From: Serripes groenlandicus | Taxonomy: Eukaryota > Mollusca > Bivalvia > Cardiida > Cardiidae | Reading direction: 5' to 3' | NCBI GenBank assembly: GCA_031761405.1 | Contig: JASEVX010000013.1 | Location: forward strand, 54,855,230 to 54,919,229 | Length of the DNA stretch: 64,000 nt | Shown: piece by piece, positions 1 to 14,023 of the stretch | Layout: each line of letters starts with the position of its first letter | Position numbering within the stretch: position 1 is the first letter of the stretch | The notes under the pieces: model-generated | What the model was told of the DNA's origin: nothing | What the model saw: only the letters and a program-made list of their open reading frames with translations | The model's database searches: none | Position numbers and translations under genes: made by a program

Positions 1-122
1 TTTTTTCAGGAAATTCAATTTTCTAATATACATGAATGCAAAAATTCGTACAAATGAAAACATTCTTAAAAGCACAACTCATTTATAAACAAACACAATT
101 TTAAGATTTTCCGAAGTCAATT

Positions 123-415
123 GATTTATTGATAAGGGATTAACGCCGTTTTAATAATCTTTCAGTCATATCACAGGAATCAGTTCACTTACTCATGTGT
201 TTCCTGGTTTTTCCACACCAGTACACCTCAAAACATCCTTCCTAAGCAACTGGTTGCTTTTCCCCATAGACTGTTAAAAAGCCCATTGGTGAAAGGTGAA
301 TGATGCATGTCACAGTGACTTTTGTCAAACGTCAGACAGAGTTTGGGTTGGGCTGGGATTCATTCTCATAACCCCTGGATTGACAGAATGGTTGCTACCA
401 ACTTAGCTACTGAAG
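123..415 (-). mobile_element. tRNA-derived SINE copy
   Basis: The minus strand begins with a degenerate tRNA-like head (350-415, with a recognisable B-box region). A conserved body follows (AGGAAACACATGAGTAAGTGAACTG-like), ending in the ACGGCGTTAA tail near a short AATC-type repeat at 123-150. Other copies lie at 9553, 45240 and 60443. This copy is in the intron after exon 491-770. Confidence 0.7.
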
Positions 416-490
416 CTCAGCTCTACGAAGATAAAGGATTGTGTCAGCAGTGAAATAATTGAATATGAGTTTAGATAGATAGATAAGTAC

Positions 491-770
491 CTGTGTTGTT
501 GTCGCAAGGTATTTTCTGAGTAGACGTGTTCGGATCAAAGTTTTATCTCCAAGTCCAGGGCAGGCTTCAGTGACCATTCTCATGGCTGTGCATCCATCTT
601 GGGGGGTAGTGCTTGTTCTTCCAAAAAGGTAGACATTATCTGGATTGACACCAGCATATATCCTAGTGGCTAACAGATGATTTATGCCAGCCACCATGTC
701 ATGTGTAAACAGAACAAACACTTTCCGAAGACCTCTAGTGCTCTTCCCTCTTACCTCCACAAGCTCCATT
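491..770 (-). CDS. Exon with recombinase box II-like motif
   Basis: The exon starts at acceptor TTTCAG (771-776) and ends at donor GTACTT (490-485). It encodes MELVEVRGK...VFVLFTHDM...TRLLRKYLATTTQ. LRKYLAT lies where tyrosine recombinases carry box II (HxLRH with following Ala-Thr); the His is not obvious. The last catalytic block (HxGH...Tyr) would lie in a downstream exon outside the window. Confidence 0.75.
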
Positions 771-3700
771 CTGAAATGTTGAATTATTTACTTATTTGAA
801 TTTTTCTTGAAGTAATGGAGTTGCTTGTCAAAAATAAATATGAGTCTCTGGAGAAAACCACAATTACACAGTAATACTGTGTTCTATCAGTGAAATAAAA
901 TCCATATTCCACTGTGGAATATGAAAAAATGATGTAACGTACGTTAACAGGTACGAAGGCGCAAAAAAGTTCCCTACTTTAGTCATCAATAAGCATAAAA
1001 TTAAAAGAAAATTTATAAGGATTATATTTCATCGAGAAGTGATAAAATTTTAATATTTAAAATATTTAGTTTTATCACTTCTCGATGAAATATAATCCTT
1101 GTCCACTTGATACGAACAAATATCCTCTATGTATCGAGTGGATAAGGATTATATTTCATTGAGAAGTGATAAAATTAAATATCTTCACGAGCGCGAGTGA
1201 AATATTAAAAATTTATCACTTCTCGATGAAATATAATCCTTATCCACTCGATATGAACAAATTTTATTTTTATTTTATGCTAATTAATGACTTAAGTAAG
1301 GAACTATTTTGTGTCTACGTACCTGTTAAAGGTTATATTTGTATAAACATCATACTTATTTAGTAAGATAAGCGCAGGTTTGTTTCTTATATACAGATGC
1401 AAACTATATCATCACACAATATTAAGCTGATAATAATAAGCATCATGATGGTTGAACCTACCTCTTCAATAATGCTCTTTCAGATATCTCTAGAGAGTTG
1501 ATGATCTGGGAGTTACTTCCCATATCGTTACCCTTTATTCTGTTTCTGAAGTCTGAAACCTTCAATTCTTCAACTTCTCCTATTCTTCTTTTGTTAAAAA
1601 GGACTATTCTTGACAGAACTAATTGGCAGAGATGAGCATATTCCTCATAAGTGGGTTGACTGTTTTTGAGTCCCAGAGCAATTTGTTTTACTACGAAATC
1701 TTTCAATTTAACCAAATCATCTGTCGATGGAATGTTTTGGCTGGTATTTAATGTTCTAAGGCGCTTCGTACGATTTGCCACTGAAGACACCTTAGAGTTC
1801 CAGTGTGCGTGAAACATTTCCTGAAAATCATTTGCCTCCTTTTTCATTCTAACATCATCTTGTTGAAGGCCTAAACTAGCCTTGAGAAGACTAATTTGTT
1901 TAATGTAGCTTCCCAAGGCTACCGCCAACTGGGGTGAGTCTGACTCCCTGGACAATTCCTTAACACTTGTTACAACATTTTGAAATTCTCTTGCACAAAT
2001 ATAGAAGGATAATTGGTTGTTAAAAAGCCTTTTTTCATTAAGCTTTTTTAAAAGCCTAGCAACAGTGCGTAATTTTGTCCTCATATTATCTTGATCTTTC
2101 CTTCTCTGCTCTTCCAGAGTTCCGCATCTATCTATAAGTGAAAAACCGAATTCTCTGATGAGGGGGTCCTCCATACATATAGCTTTTAAGCCAGGGTTTT
2201 GTGATGTTTCTTTCATTTTATCCAATATGAGATCAAGTTCATCATCCTCAGTTTCTCCTCTTTTCAGAAAAGGTGCCAACATTATCCTTCCATTCCGGAT
2301 ATAATTTTTGGGGTTCTCTTCATTTTCATTTTTGAAGGAGCAGGTTTTAATGTGAGACCATAACTGGTTTTGATGAAAAAAGATAAGGCAATATTCACAG
2401 GGTAAATATTCACTAGCACAGACCCTTTTCATTGGTCTCCTGTATACTACGAGATCTCCATGGCCTTTTTTAAGAACCTGAAACATTACAAATATTGGTA
2501 ACATTTCAAAGCTGGTCTGTTTATATATTAATACCTGACAATTTAATAAGTTATGCATAATATTCCATAAGAATAATCTTTTGGCCAATTGGAAAATATT
2601 TAACCCTTTTCCTCCTTTGACAATTCTGCAGCAGGTGACTTTGAACATATTTTGTCAAAAAATGAAAAACTCCAATTCAATGGTAATCTATGACTAAAAG
2701 TGAAAACAATTGTCGCAAAAGAATAAATTGCTGGTTTTAAGCAATTTCTTCTTTTGTCAATATGTTTTCGAACATCCGTCTTATGAAAAGGTGTCAGAAA
2801 GTTTCTGTATGAGGGTAATGGTTAAATGTAGCATACACAATTTCATTAAATTTTGTTTGTAAAAATCAAAAGTCAACTTTCTGTTAAATACAGGCTAGCT
2901 GATACTAAATTAAGCTTATAAAAATGACTATAAACTGTTAGTGAACTCGCAAAAGGATACCCTCCTTCCTACGCCTACAAGACATATGGACACAGACGGA
3001 CAGGGATAATCTTACTTCATGTACATCCTCAAGTTGTGTACTGCAACTGTGTAAAGTTTCATCAGAATTAGTCCAGCTGATAAGGAGGAGTTGCGCTTAC
3101 AAGTATATTGACAGACAGACAGACGGACTTACACACCAAGTGTATTTGCTGGTATATTTCCTTTGATGTTTTTGCCATTCATTCCGTATTTACATCCCTT
3201 TTACGGAATGAATAACATTAATATGCAAATAAGATACCCATAACAAAAACAAACTAGAAATACTGCGAGTAAAGATCATTGAAGAATACCCCCGCTCCCC
3301 TCCCAAAGCATCGGATACAATGGTTAAGTTTCTACTTTGCTGTTGAAATTCTAAATGTCTTTCCGATCAAAAAAATATTGAATGTTGCATAATATTCATG
3401 CATATCTACATATAATGTGTAGCCTTCATATACAGTTTAAATCAAATCAACTGAGCCCTTTAGGAGGAGTAGTGCTTGCAAGGTATGTGCACAGGAGTCC
3501 CTCGCAGGTAACCTCTAAGTTGAATTATCTCCCCTTTGAAAAATCTGAGGCGTATAATCTTCCTTCATGCATATCTACATATGATGTGTAGCCTTCATAA
3601 TAATATACAGTTTGAATCAAATCAACTGAGCCCTTTAGGAGGAGTAGCGCTTACAAGGTATGTGCACAGGAGTCCCTCGCAAGTAACCTCTTAGTTAAAT

Positions 3701-6700
3701 TATCTACCCTTGGAAGAATCTGTGGCATATGATCTTCCTTCATGTATATCTACATATGATGTGTAACCTTCATGTAAAGTTTAAACCGAATCCATAGAGC
3801 TGTTTAGGAGGAGAAGTGCTTACAAGAAATGTGGACAGATAAATTATAAGGTATGTGGACAGGATTCCCTCACAGGTATCCTCTAAGTTGAATTATCTTC
3901 CCTTGGAATAATCTGAGGGTTATGATCTTCATTCATGCATATCTATATATATATATGATGTGTAACCTTCATGTAAAGTTCGAACCAAATACATTGAGCT
4001 GTTAAGGAGGAGTAGTGCTTACAAGAAATGTGGACAGACAAATTACAAGGTATGTGATATTGAATCAAATCAACTGAGCCCTTAAGGAGGAGTAGTGCTT
4101 ACAAGGTATGTGAATCAAACTATAGCAATTAGCAATGATAATAAGTGGTCAAAATAATTTGTCCAGATAAAAAGAGTGCTGAATTGAGCTTACAGAAACA
4201 ACTTAGACACATACATGTACATGCACTATGAATAGTAAAAGGAAACCATGTAGACATACCTCCAGATTGTGAAGGTAATTTCCCTTAGTTGCTAGTCTCT
4301 GCAGTTCCATTTTTCTTTTTGCTGATCTTAATGGAAGAGCTACTATCACTCTTACTTCGTCTTCATTCCCATGTATTGCCATCAGATGCTTAGAGATTTT
4401 GGATTTGTATAGCCCCTGGCAGTAAGTACAATATGATGTTTTTGCGTAGTTCCTCTTTCCTTCCTTGGCTTCATAAGTTTCCACAAATACTGAAAGTATT
4501 GCATTTCATAATTTTAAAACAAAAGGGCTAAGATGGCCCTTTTTTTGCTCACCTGGGTGCCTTTGCTCTTGAAGAAGATGCATTATTTCAAAGCTTTATT
4601 ATGTTGTTTTTGAAACCGAAATGATAGAGTAAGAACAGTTTAAAAGAATTTTACAACATTTTGTCAAATAAGGACCATAATTACAGACCAACTTATCTTG
4701 ATTAATTAGGCATGCACATCTTCAGGTTAGCGCTTCTTGGAAGATTTGCAAAATCTCGGCCGAGCTTTCATACTGCATGAACGCACGAAAAATAAGAATC
4801 AATCTTTGTATTTACATTTTCTCCTTTTCATTACTTTATTGTATTCAACCTAAAAGTGTTTACAAACAAGTCTTTAATACCCATGAATAACTGTTACCGA
4901 CATAATGTTTTTGTTTAGATGAAAAGCTCATATTTGTAACGTTGAAATCATTGGTTAAATGACATCACACTTTTGAAATAAACATTGATGTCATTTTTCC
5001 TACAGAGGTGATGAAAGGTCAACCGGTTAATGCAAAATGAACAGAGTTTACATGTAAAGACAAGAGTTGTCGGAGGAAATATAACTCGCCTATCAAGGCT
5101 ATCGTCTATCAGGGCCTACTTCAGAACAGTTATAGCATTAGGTATAATGGCCCCGAATAAGTGTGTGAAGTTTCAAAGCAACAGCTAACACATTGTCTGA
5201 GAAAAGGCATTGCACACAAAGGTTTGACCAATATTCTAAGTCTAAAAAGGGGCACAATTCAGTAGAAATTTATTCCAGAGTTATGGGACTTGACATACAA
5301 GGTCATCTCAAGACGTTGAATTAGTGTGTGAAGTTTCAAACCAACAGCATACATTGTCTGAAGAGAGGCCTTGCACACAAAGGTTTGACAAAAATTCTAA
5401 GTCCGAAATGGGGCACAATTCCATCAAAATCCATTCCAGAAGTATTGGACTTGACATACAGGGTCATATTACGACCCTGAATAAGTGTGTGAAGTTTCAA
5501 ACCAACAGCTTACACAGTGTCTGAGAAAATACTTTGTATGCAAAGGTTTGACCAAAACTTTAAGTTCAAAAAGGGACAATTCAGTCAAAATCCATTCCAG
5601 AAGTATTGGACTTGAAATACAGGGTCACCTAATGACCCTGAATAAGTGTGTGAAGTTTCAAAACAACAGCATACACAGTGTCTGAGAAAAGGCCTTGCAC
5701 ACAAAGGTTTGACCAAAATTCTAAGTCTAAATAGGGGCACAATTCAGTCAAAATCCCTTCCAGAGTTATGGGACTTGACATACAAGGTCCCCTAACGACC
5801 CTGAATAAGTGTGTGAAGTTTCAAACCAACAGCATACACTGTCCCTGAGAAAAGGCCTTGCACGCAAAGGTTTGACCAAAATTATAAGGCCAAAAAGGGG
5901 CACAATTCAGTCAAAATCCATTCCAGAGTTATGGGACATGACATACAAGGTCCCCTAATGATCCTGAGTAAGTGTGTGAAGTTTCAAACCAACAGCATAC
6001 ACAGTGTCTGAGAAAAGGCCTTGTACACAAAGGTTTGACCAAAATTCTAAGTCCAAAAAGGGGCACAATTCAGTCAAAATCCATTCCAGAGTTATGGGAC
6101 TTGACAAACAGGGTCATATTATGACCTTGAATAAGTGTGTGAAGTTTCAAAGCAACAGCATACACAGTGTCTGAGAAAAGGCCTTGCACACAAAGGTTTG
6201 ACCAAAGTTCTAAGTCCAAAAAAGGGGCACAATTCAGTCAAAGTCCATTCCAGAGTTATGGGACTTGACATACAAGGTCCCCTAATGACCCTGAATAAGT
6301 GTGTGAAGTTTCAAAGCAATAACATACACAGTGTCTTGAGAAAAGGCCTTGCACGCAAAGGTTTGACCAAAGTTCTAAGTCCAAAAAAGGGGCACAATTC
6401 AGTCAAAATCCATTCCAGAGTTATGGGACTTGACATACAAGGTCCCCTAATGACCTTGAATAATTGTATGAAGTTTTAAAGCAACAGCATACACAGTGTC
6501 TGAGAAAAGGCCTTGCACGCAAAGGTTTGACCAAGCTGGCAACGCGGATGCCAACGCCAACACCAACGCCAACGCCGTGGTGATAACATAAGCTCCCCTA
6601 TTTCTTCGAATAGGCGAGCTAAAAATCAAGTGGGAATGTAAATATAACTGCTTGACAAATGCAGAAAGCAGAGAGTCAACAAAGTAAAACTTGCCTTTTT

Positions 6701-9700
6701 TAAGAATATGGTAAAATCTGTATAATTATATTTGACCATTCTGGCCATTAATAGTGTTGCAAAGTTTGATAAAGAATGTAGATGCTAAAGTGTAAACAAA
6801 CCAATTGTGTTTGAAGGACACCAGACATCCAATGCAGCCTACAGCTCACACTGAGCACTTTGTACTAATTGAGCTAAACAAGAGGGCCATGATGGCCTTT
6901 TTTTTTTCTTCACATTACCCATATATCGCTTACATGAATTTTTTCCATTAACCCGTATAAGCCCTGTCCCCTGGTGGCCATTGTCTCAGATCAACCAATC
7001 TGGCCTATACAATTTTGATAGAGGGTCAACCTAGGAACATTTCTACTAAATCATTTGAAAATCTGCCAGACATTTTCAGAGGAGAAGATTTATTTTTTGA
7101 CCATTCAGCATGGCTTGATGAATCTTGTAGAGGGTCACACAATTATCATTTCTACAAAGTTATTTGAAAATTGGCTATCATTTTTGGAGGAGAAAAATTT
7201 ATAAGTTTTCACTATAGCCATATTAGGCAAACTAGTGACCCAAAAAAACCTGTGAAGTTTGATAACTACGAGTCAAAGGATTCTCGAGATATATTTCACA
7301 GCTCCTGTGACTTGAACCTGGTGAAGCGGGTTGTCTACCCAAGGAGTCCAATCATGATGTGAAGTTTGATGACTCTGGGTCAAAGGGTTCTTGAGATATT
7401 GGGCAGAAACCAATTTGACATTTACAGTTCCTGTTACCCTTCGACTCCAAAAACCTCAGGGGTCATCTACTCATGAAGTTTATCCTCCTATGAAGTTTTG
7501 AGGTATTGAGGGGAAAAAGGTTTGACATTTACAAGTCCTTGTGACCCTTACATTAGACCAAAAAAACAAAAGGGGTAATATACTGAAGGAGTCAAACCCT
7601 CCTGTGAAATTAAAAGAATATGTGACAAAATGTTCTTGAGGTATAGTATAGAGCTGAAATGGATTCAACCTGTATGGCCCCTGTGACCTTGAACTTTAAT
7701 CCAAAATAAGAATAGTCGACATCCTCTCAATTAAGTCTTTTAATCCTATGAAATTAAAGACTGGCTTCTATGGAACTGTTTAAAGTGAAAAGCGAAGTGC
7801 AACAGTTGCACAGGACAAAAACAACATGTATCCCCAAAGTTGGGGGAGAGGTTACTCTTCACATCATATTGTGTGGACATACTTGTTATTTGTTCTTACT
7901 GTTTTGAAAGAGTAATTTCCTTTTTCTTGTGTTATCTTCTTCAACATCTGTTGAGCTTTCCTTATAATTGATTCTCTCCCTAACCTCATCTGGTGATCTG
8001 CAAAAATTGTTACATTTCACTCATATGAATTAACTTCACCTGTCACTAAAATCTCTATGATTCAACATGATTAAAATCTCCCTCCCCAAATTCTCCATGC
8101 ACAAGAATCCGAAGACCACCAACAAATGGTAATTTTTTGATTACCTTTTTTCGGGATTTTGAAAGGTAAGACAAAGTTAAATCTTGCATTACTTTGATAG
8201 TTGACCAGAAAACATACAGACTATTACGGCTTACATTTTTTCTGGGTCATATGCATATATCAACATTTTCCCTATGAGTCTATAGATATAAAACCAGACT
8301 GATAAAACATGCAACCATTCATTGGTTTAACCCTTTCCCTCATACGACAATTCTGCATCAGATGATTTTGAACATATTTTGTCAACAAATTGAAAATCTC
8401 TAATTGAATGGATAACCTATGACTGAAAGTTGAAAACATTGTGGCAAAAGGAGAAATTGCAAGTTTTGTGCAATTTCTTCTTTCGTTACTATGTTTTCAA
8501 AAAGCCGTCTGCTGCAAAGGCGTCAGAAAGCGTCTATATGAGGAAAAGGGGGGTTAAGAGATGTCATTGAACCAAAATGTAAACAGACAAATGGACAAAC
8601 GACAGACTGTGACCAATCACTATACCTCATCTTGAACTTAAAAGCTGATTGATAACAAATAATTAATTTAATCTGATTAAAAGAGCAGCGGATAATTACC
8701 TAGTTTTCTGTGTGTATTGCCCAGCAGTTACTTCAGCTTCTAACGGGACCATATCACTGATGTCTGAGTCTAGCAGGGTGTCATCTGAATCAGCAATTGA
8801 TTATGTGATTGTTAAATAAAGTGGGTGGTAGTTTTAATACTAGGAAACAATCCTAATTTTGCTCACTTAAATCACTTATGAAAACAATTAAAACAAAAAT
8901 GATCATTAGCTCGCCTATTCTAAGAAATAGGAGAGCTTATGTAGTCAACCAGATGTCCATGTCACATTTGCATTGCAAGCTTGGTCAAACCTTCGTTTGC
9001 AAAGCCTTTCCTCAGACACTGTGTATACTGTTGCTTTGAAACTTCACACAATTATCCAAGGTCATTAGATGATATTGTATGTCGAATCATATTTTGACTG
9101 AATCAAAAAGATGTTCTCAATTTGGCTCACTTGGTAGATGTCTACCCAATTATTATAAAGCATAGAATGTGCATATTTCACATGTTTCTTAAGTACTGAA
9201 AAATAATATAATTACTCTGATTCATTAAACTTTATTATCTATAGTTTTAAAGTTGGCACCTTTAACCTATTAAATGCTTAACTTACTATTCTGGATGAAC
9301 TTTTTTCTGCCCTCTTTCCACTCCATATCAATATTAATGGGCTCCTGTGATTGTATGCTGGATGTAGAGCTCTTCACCTCTTCTTGCAATTCCAGCTCTG
9401 AGATTAAATCACTATAATCCTCATCGGAGTCGGATTCAGCTGTTTCAGTATAAAATAGTAAATTGGCTTCAAATATATTTTTTGGTTTAAGAAATGTTTA
9501 TAAGTACTACTTACACACTTAAATAATTGAGTTACATACATGTACATTACTACAATTAATTGATTGATTGGGGGTTAACGCCATATTACCGCGACCAGTT
9601 TATTTCCTCTTTTTTTCCTGATTTTTCCACACCAGTACAACACACAACATTCTTTCCAAGCAACTGGCCGCTTTTCCAATAGACTGTTTAACAACCCATT

Positions 9701-12700
9701 GGTGAAAGACGGATGACAAGTTGTCACAATGACTTGTCAAACGTTGGAAAGAAAGTTGGCCGAGCTGGGATTCAAACTCTTTACCTATCAACCTTTACAC
9801 TCATGCCAGTGCTAGTCTATTTTTTTCTTAGTTTTAAATAAAATATCAATCAATTTCTTAATAGCAAGATGGCCCTGGAATCGCTCTTATATTTCAAAAT
9901 GAGCCCGACACTTTTGGAGGGAAGAATTTTTTAGTTTTCACTATTACCAGATAAGGCTGAATAGCCCTGTCCTGTGGCAGCCATGTTTTTCCACCAATCA
10001 ACATTGCTTGAACGTGTGTTATAGTGTGTCACTTAATTAAAGGGACTTGCAAAGAAAAATAGTAGACATTTCACATGTATAAGTACTTGGTTGAGATACA
10101 ATAAAAAACTAGAATTGTTTTGACAAAAACATATGTCTCCCCCTCAAATATCTGTCAAAACCTCTCAAAACATTCCAACCTATAAAGCAGACAAACAAAA
10201 ATTTCACCAAGTCGGACAGTACTCAATTTTTAATTACTAATGTTTTGTCTTGACCTGGTACAAAGTGAACATGATTGCAAATGGTTTACATCGTCTTAGA
10301 GATATGGAGCGGACACGAAATAAAGCCTCAAACCTTTGACCTTCAAGGGTGACGTTGATGAGGTGAACATGTGACGTTTCATGAAAAAAAATTAAGCTGT
10401 TTTGGAGATATGGAGCGGACACAAAATAAAGTCTCATACCTTTGACCTTCAAACTTGACCTTGTATACAAGGGGAGACATAATAAAGACTGTATCGTGTT
10501 AACAAGGTCTATAATAGCAATTTTGACAATCTCAAGGGTCGTAATCCAGTCATGCATGAGCGGATCTGGCTGGTTTAAGAAAGGAACCGAGCTCTCACGG
10601 ATATCTAACTACTGTATAAGTTTGGTTGAGATACAATCAAAAATAAAGACTGTATCATGTAAACAAGGTCTATTATAGCAATTCTGACAATTTCAATGGC
10701 CATAATCCAGTCATGCATGGGTAGATCTGGCTGGTTTAAGAAAGGAACCGAGCTCTCATGGATATCTAACTACTGTATAAGTTTGATTGAGATACAATCA
10801 AAAATAAAGGCTGTATCATGTTAACAAGGTCTATTATAGCAATTTTGACAATTTCATAGGCCATAATCTAGTCATGCATGGGCCGATCTGGCTGGTTTAA
10901 GAAAGGAACCGAGCTCTCATGGATATCTAACTACTGTTTAAGTTTGATTAAGATACAATAAAAAATATAGACTGTATCGTGTTAACAAGAAATTGTTTAC
11001 AGACGCACGCATGCACGGACAACGGACGAATCGCCACGACATAAGTCCTTCTGGCCTTTGGCCAGTAGAGCTAAAAATAAAACAATAGTGCCAAACTGTC
11101 ACAAGTCTACTGCATCGGGTTAAAGATTGGCAGGACACCTTTAGCTTTTTTTTAAAGAAAAACAGACAGAGAGAACCTATTGACATTTTTTATTGTTCTT
11201 GTAGTAATTCATTAGTAGATGCAGATTCAGCTTAAATACCATGGGCCAATTACGTGATTCCATAACTGTTTTGGTACGGTCGTATAAAAACCACTTTAAT
11301 CAATTTTAGACAATGGTTATCACAACATAACCATCCATAGAGTGAGTTTTGTAACTAAGGGGACTTATTAATTATATCTAGTAATTAATGAAATGTAGAT
11401 ATCTGCCAATCTGGACCTATGTAAATAGAACAGTCACTTTGGGTTCAGAAAACATTCATCACATGTACTATATTGAATAAAATATAACTATAAACACACC
11501 TTTCGACGGTTTGTACGAAGAATCCGAAACATATTCCTCTTCGCTGGATGACAGATCACCTTAAATAATAACATTAATAATGACAATATGATGATGCTAA
11601 TAGAAACAAGAGGGCCATGATGGCCCTGGATCGCTCACCTGATCTATAGGATTCATAATATGTAGCATGTAGATGTTAGGCCCCATTGCAGCCATGTTTT
11701 TCAACGGATCGGAAATAATTAAACAATCTTTATAGAGGGTGCCCTTAGGAACATTTGTGCAAAATAATTATAAGTCGGGCCAGTACTTTTGGACAAGAAG
11801 TTTTTTTAAGATTTGGCAATTTTCCCCTTTTCTAATGCCGCAGCAACCAAAGTTCTACTTGGAGTTAAATTCTTTGAACAACATTGAAAGGGAACCACCT
11901 TAGGACCATTTCTGTGAAGTTATATTGAGATTTGGCCAGTACTATTGGACAAGAAGATTTTTTAAAGTTTTATAAATGCACATAAGGAAAACAAGCCCCA
12001 CCTCCTTGCGGCCATGTTTTTCAACGGATCAGAAATATTTGAACAAGCTTCTTAGTGGGTGCCCCAAGGAACATATGTGCAAAATAATTTTTAAATCGGG
12101 CCAACACTTATGAATAAGAAACTTTTTTTAAGATTTGGCAATTTTCCCCTTTTCTGATGCTGCAGCAACCTAAGTTCTACTTGGAATGGAATTCTTTGAA
12201 CAACTTTGAAAGGGTACCACCTAAGGACCATTTCTGTGAAATTATTTTGAAATCTGGCCAGTACTATTGAACAAAAAGATTTTCTAAAGTTTTAAAAATG
12301 CACATATAAGGAAAACAAGCCCCGCCCCCTTGCGGCCATGTTTTTCAACGGATCAGAAATATTTGAACAATCTTGGTAGAGGCTGTCCTAAGGAACATTT
12401 GTGCAAAATAATTTTCAAATCGGGCCAGCAAATTTGGACAAGAAGATTTTTTAAGATTTGGCAATTTTCCCCTTTTCTGATGCCGCAACAGCCAAAGTTC
12501 TACTTGGAATTAAATTCTTTGAACAACTTTGAAAGGGGACCACCTAAGGACTATTCCTGTGAAGTTATTTTGAAATCTGTTCATTGGTTTAGTAGAAGAA
12601 TTCATTTGTAGGAAATTGTTAACAGACGGATGGACGGACGGACGGACGGACGCACGGACAGACGACGACGACGACGGACGCCGGACATTCAGTGATAACA

Positions 12701-13985
12701 AAAGCTCACCTTGCACTTCGTGCATAGGTGAGCTAAAAACAAGAGTGCCAGTGCCGCCACAATATATGCCGCTACAAAATATAAAGATCAAGATTTGTCC
12801 TTTTAATTATTGCTTTTAATATGTCTGTATATATAAGCTCAAAATAAAGTCTGTGAGACCAGTTAGCTTAGCTGGAAGAGACAGGGACCTGAGATCATGG
12901 TTGCCTGAGTAGTAGGTTCGATCTCTGCAGGGGCAGCCGGGTGTTTCCTTGAGCAAAACAGTTTATCCACACTTGTTCAGAGTTGGAAGTCTTACTCTGC
13001 TTACCAGCCTAGCTGACTTTGGTATTAACTAATAATCACTGCTTTATGCACTTCTACCTGTTTGGAAACTTGAGTTTCGTTCTCAAGTGAATATGCTATA
13101 TAGACAAAGTTTCGAGATGCATAACTATTGCAAAAAAAAGAGAGGGGAAAAAGTGAAGGACAGAGAGGGAGAGAGACATGTATTTAAAAAAGTAAAAACC
13201 AGTCTGTAGACTGTCGCCATAAACCATATAAAGCGGCAGCATGAATGTGATATTTATTGCTTTTGATGTATTTGCAATGACGTTCGTCCCTTCTAGGAAA
13301 CTTCAAATTTTTTTTAGAGAAAATCCGCTTTAAAGTAAGACACATTTCTAGATAAAGCCATCAATAATTGTCAATACTCTCAAACAGCTTTAAACCGAAA
13401 TAATATGGATATGATGCACTATATTGATTTACACATGTACCTGCTGGTGTTGTAAATACTAAAGACGATGTTGTGACAGACGGCGGTCCAGGTGGACATG
13501 AGCCTGGTCCAGTAACTGGTGTCAATCCAGGTGCAGGTGTCACTGAGGGTCTAGGTGCTCGAGTCGCTGCAGTACCGGTGCCTATTACTGAGGTCGAAGC
13601 TCCAACTGCAGGGGAAGTGCCTGGTTGTGTTCCTACAGCAACGGGTGTTGACGTTGCACCAGGTTCCAAGGTTGTTGCAGTCCCAGGTGCACGGGATGCT
13701 GTTAAGATGTTTAACAATGTTATACAAACTGAATGATAGACAGACAGAGAGGGATATAGCACGGGAAAAGAGAGAGAGAAAGAGAAAGGAAGAGAGAGAA
13801 AGCGTTATACACCTTCAATATATACATATATATAGAGAGAGACAGCACGTTTAAACAGCAAGAGGGAGAGGGATATATATATATATATATATATATATGT
13901 GGAGAGAGAGGGATAAAGACAGACAGAGAGAGGGGGAAATAGAGAAAGGTCTATACATAAGAGAGAATGTGAGACAGATACCAAA

Positions 13986-14023
<38 letters not shown>

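Noticed and set aside
5158..6475. CRISPR-like spaced repeats
   Set aside because: The repeats are head-to-tail with no unique spacers and lie in a eukaryotic genome.
5324..6479. Plus-strand MCEVSNQQ... open frames
   Set aside because: They are translations of the 163-bp core repeats of a pearl-like element and break at every unit.
12510..12819. Short frames on both strands around the (ACGG)n tract
   Set aside because: They arise from the microsatellite and hairpin tail of the pearl-like element at 11610-12737.
13473..13854. Plus-strand Gly/Pro/Val-rich open frames
   Set aside because: They are antisense to the phase-matched linker exon 13441-13698 and run into GA simple repeats.
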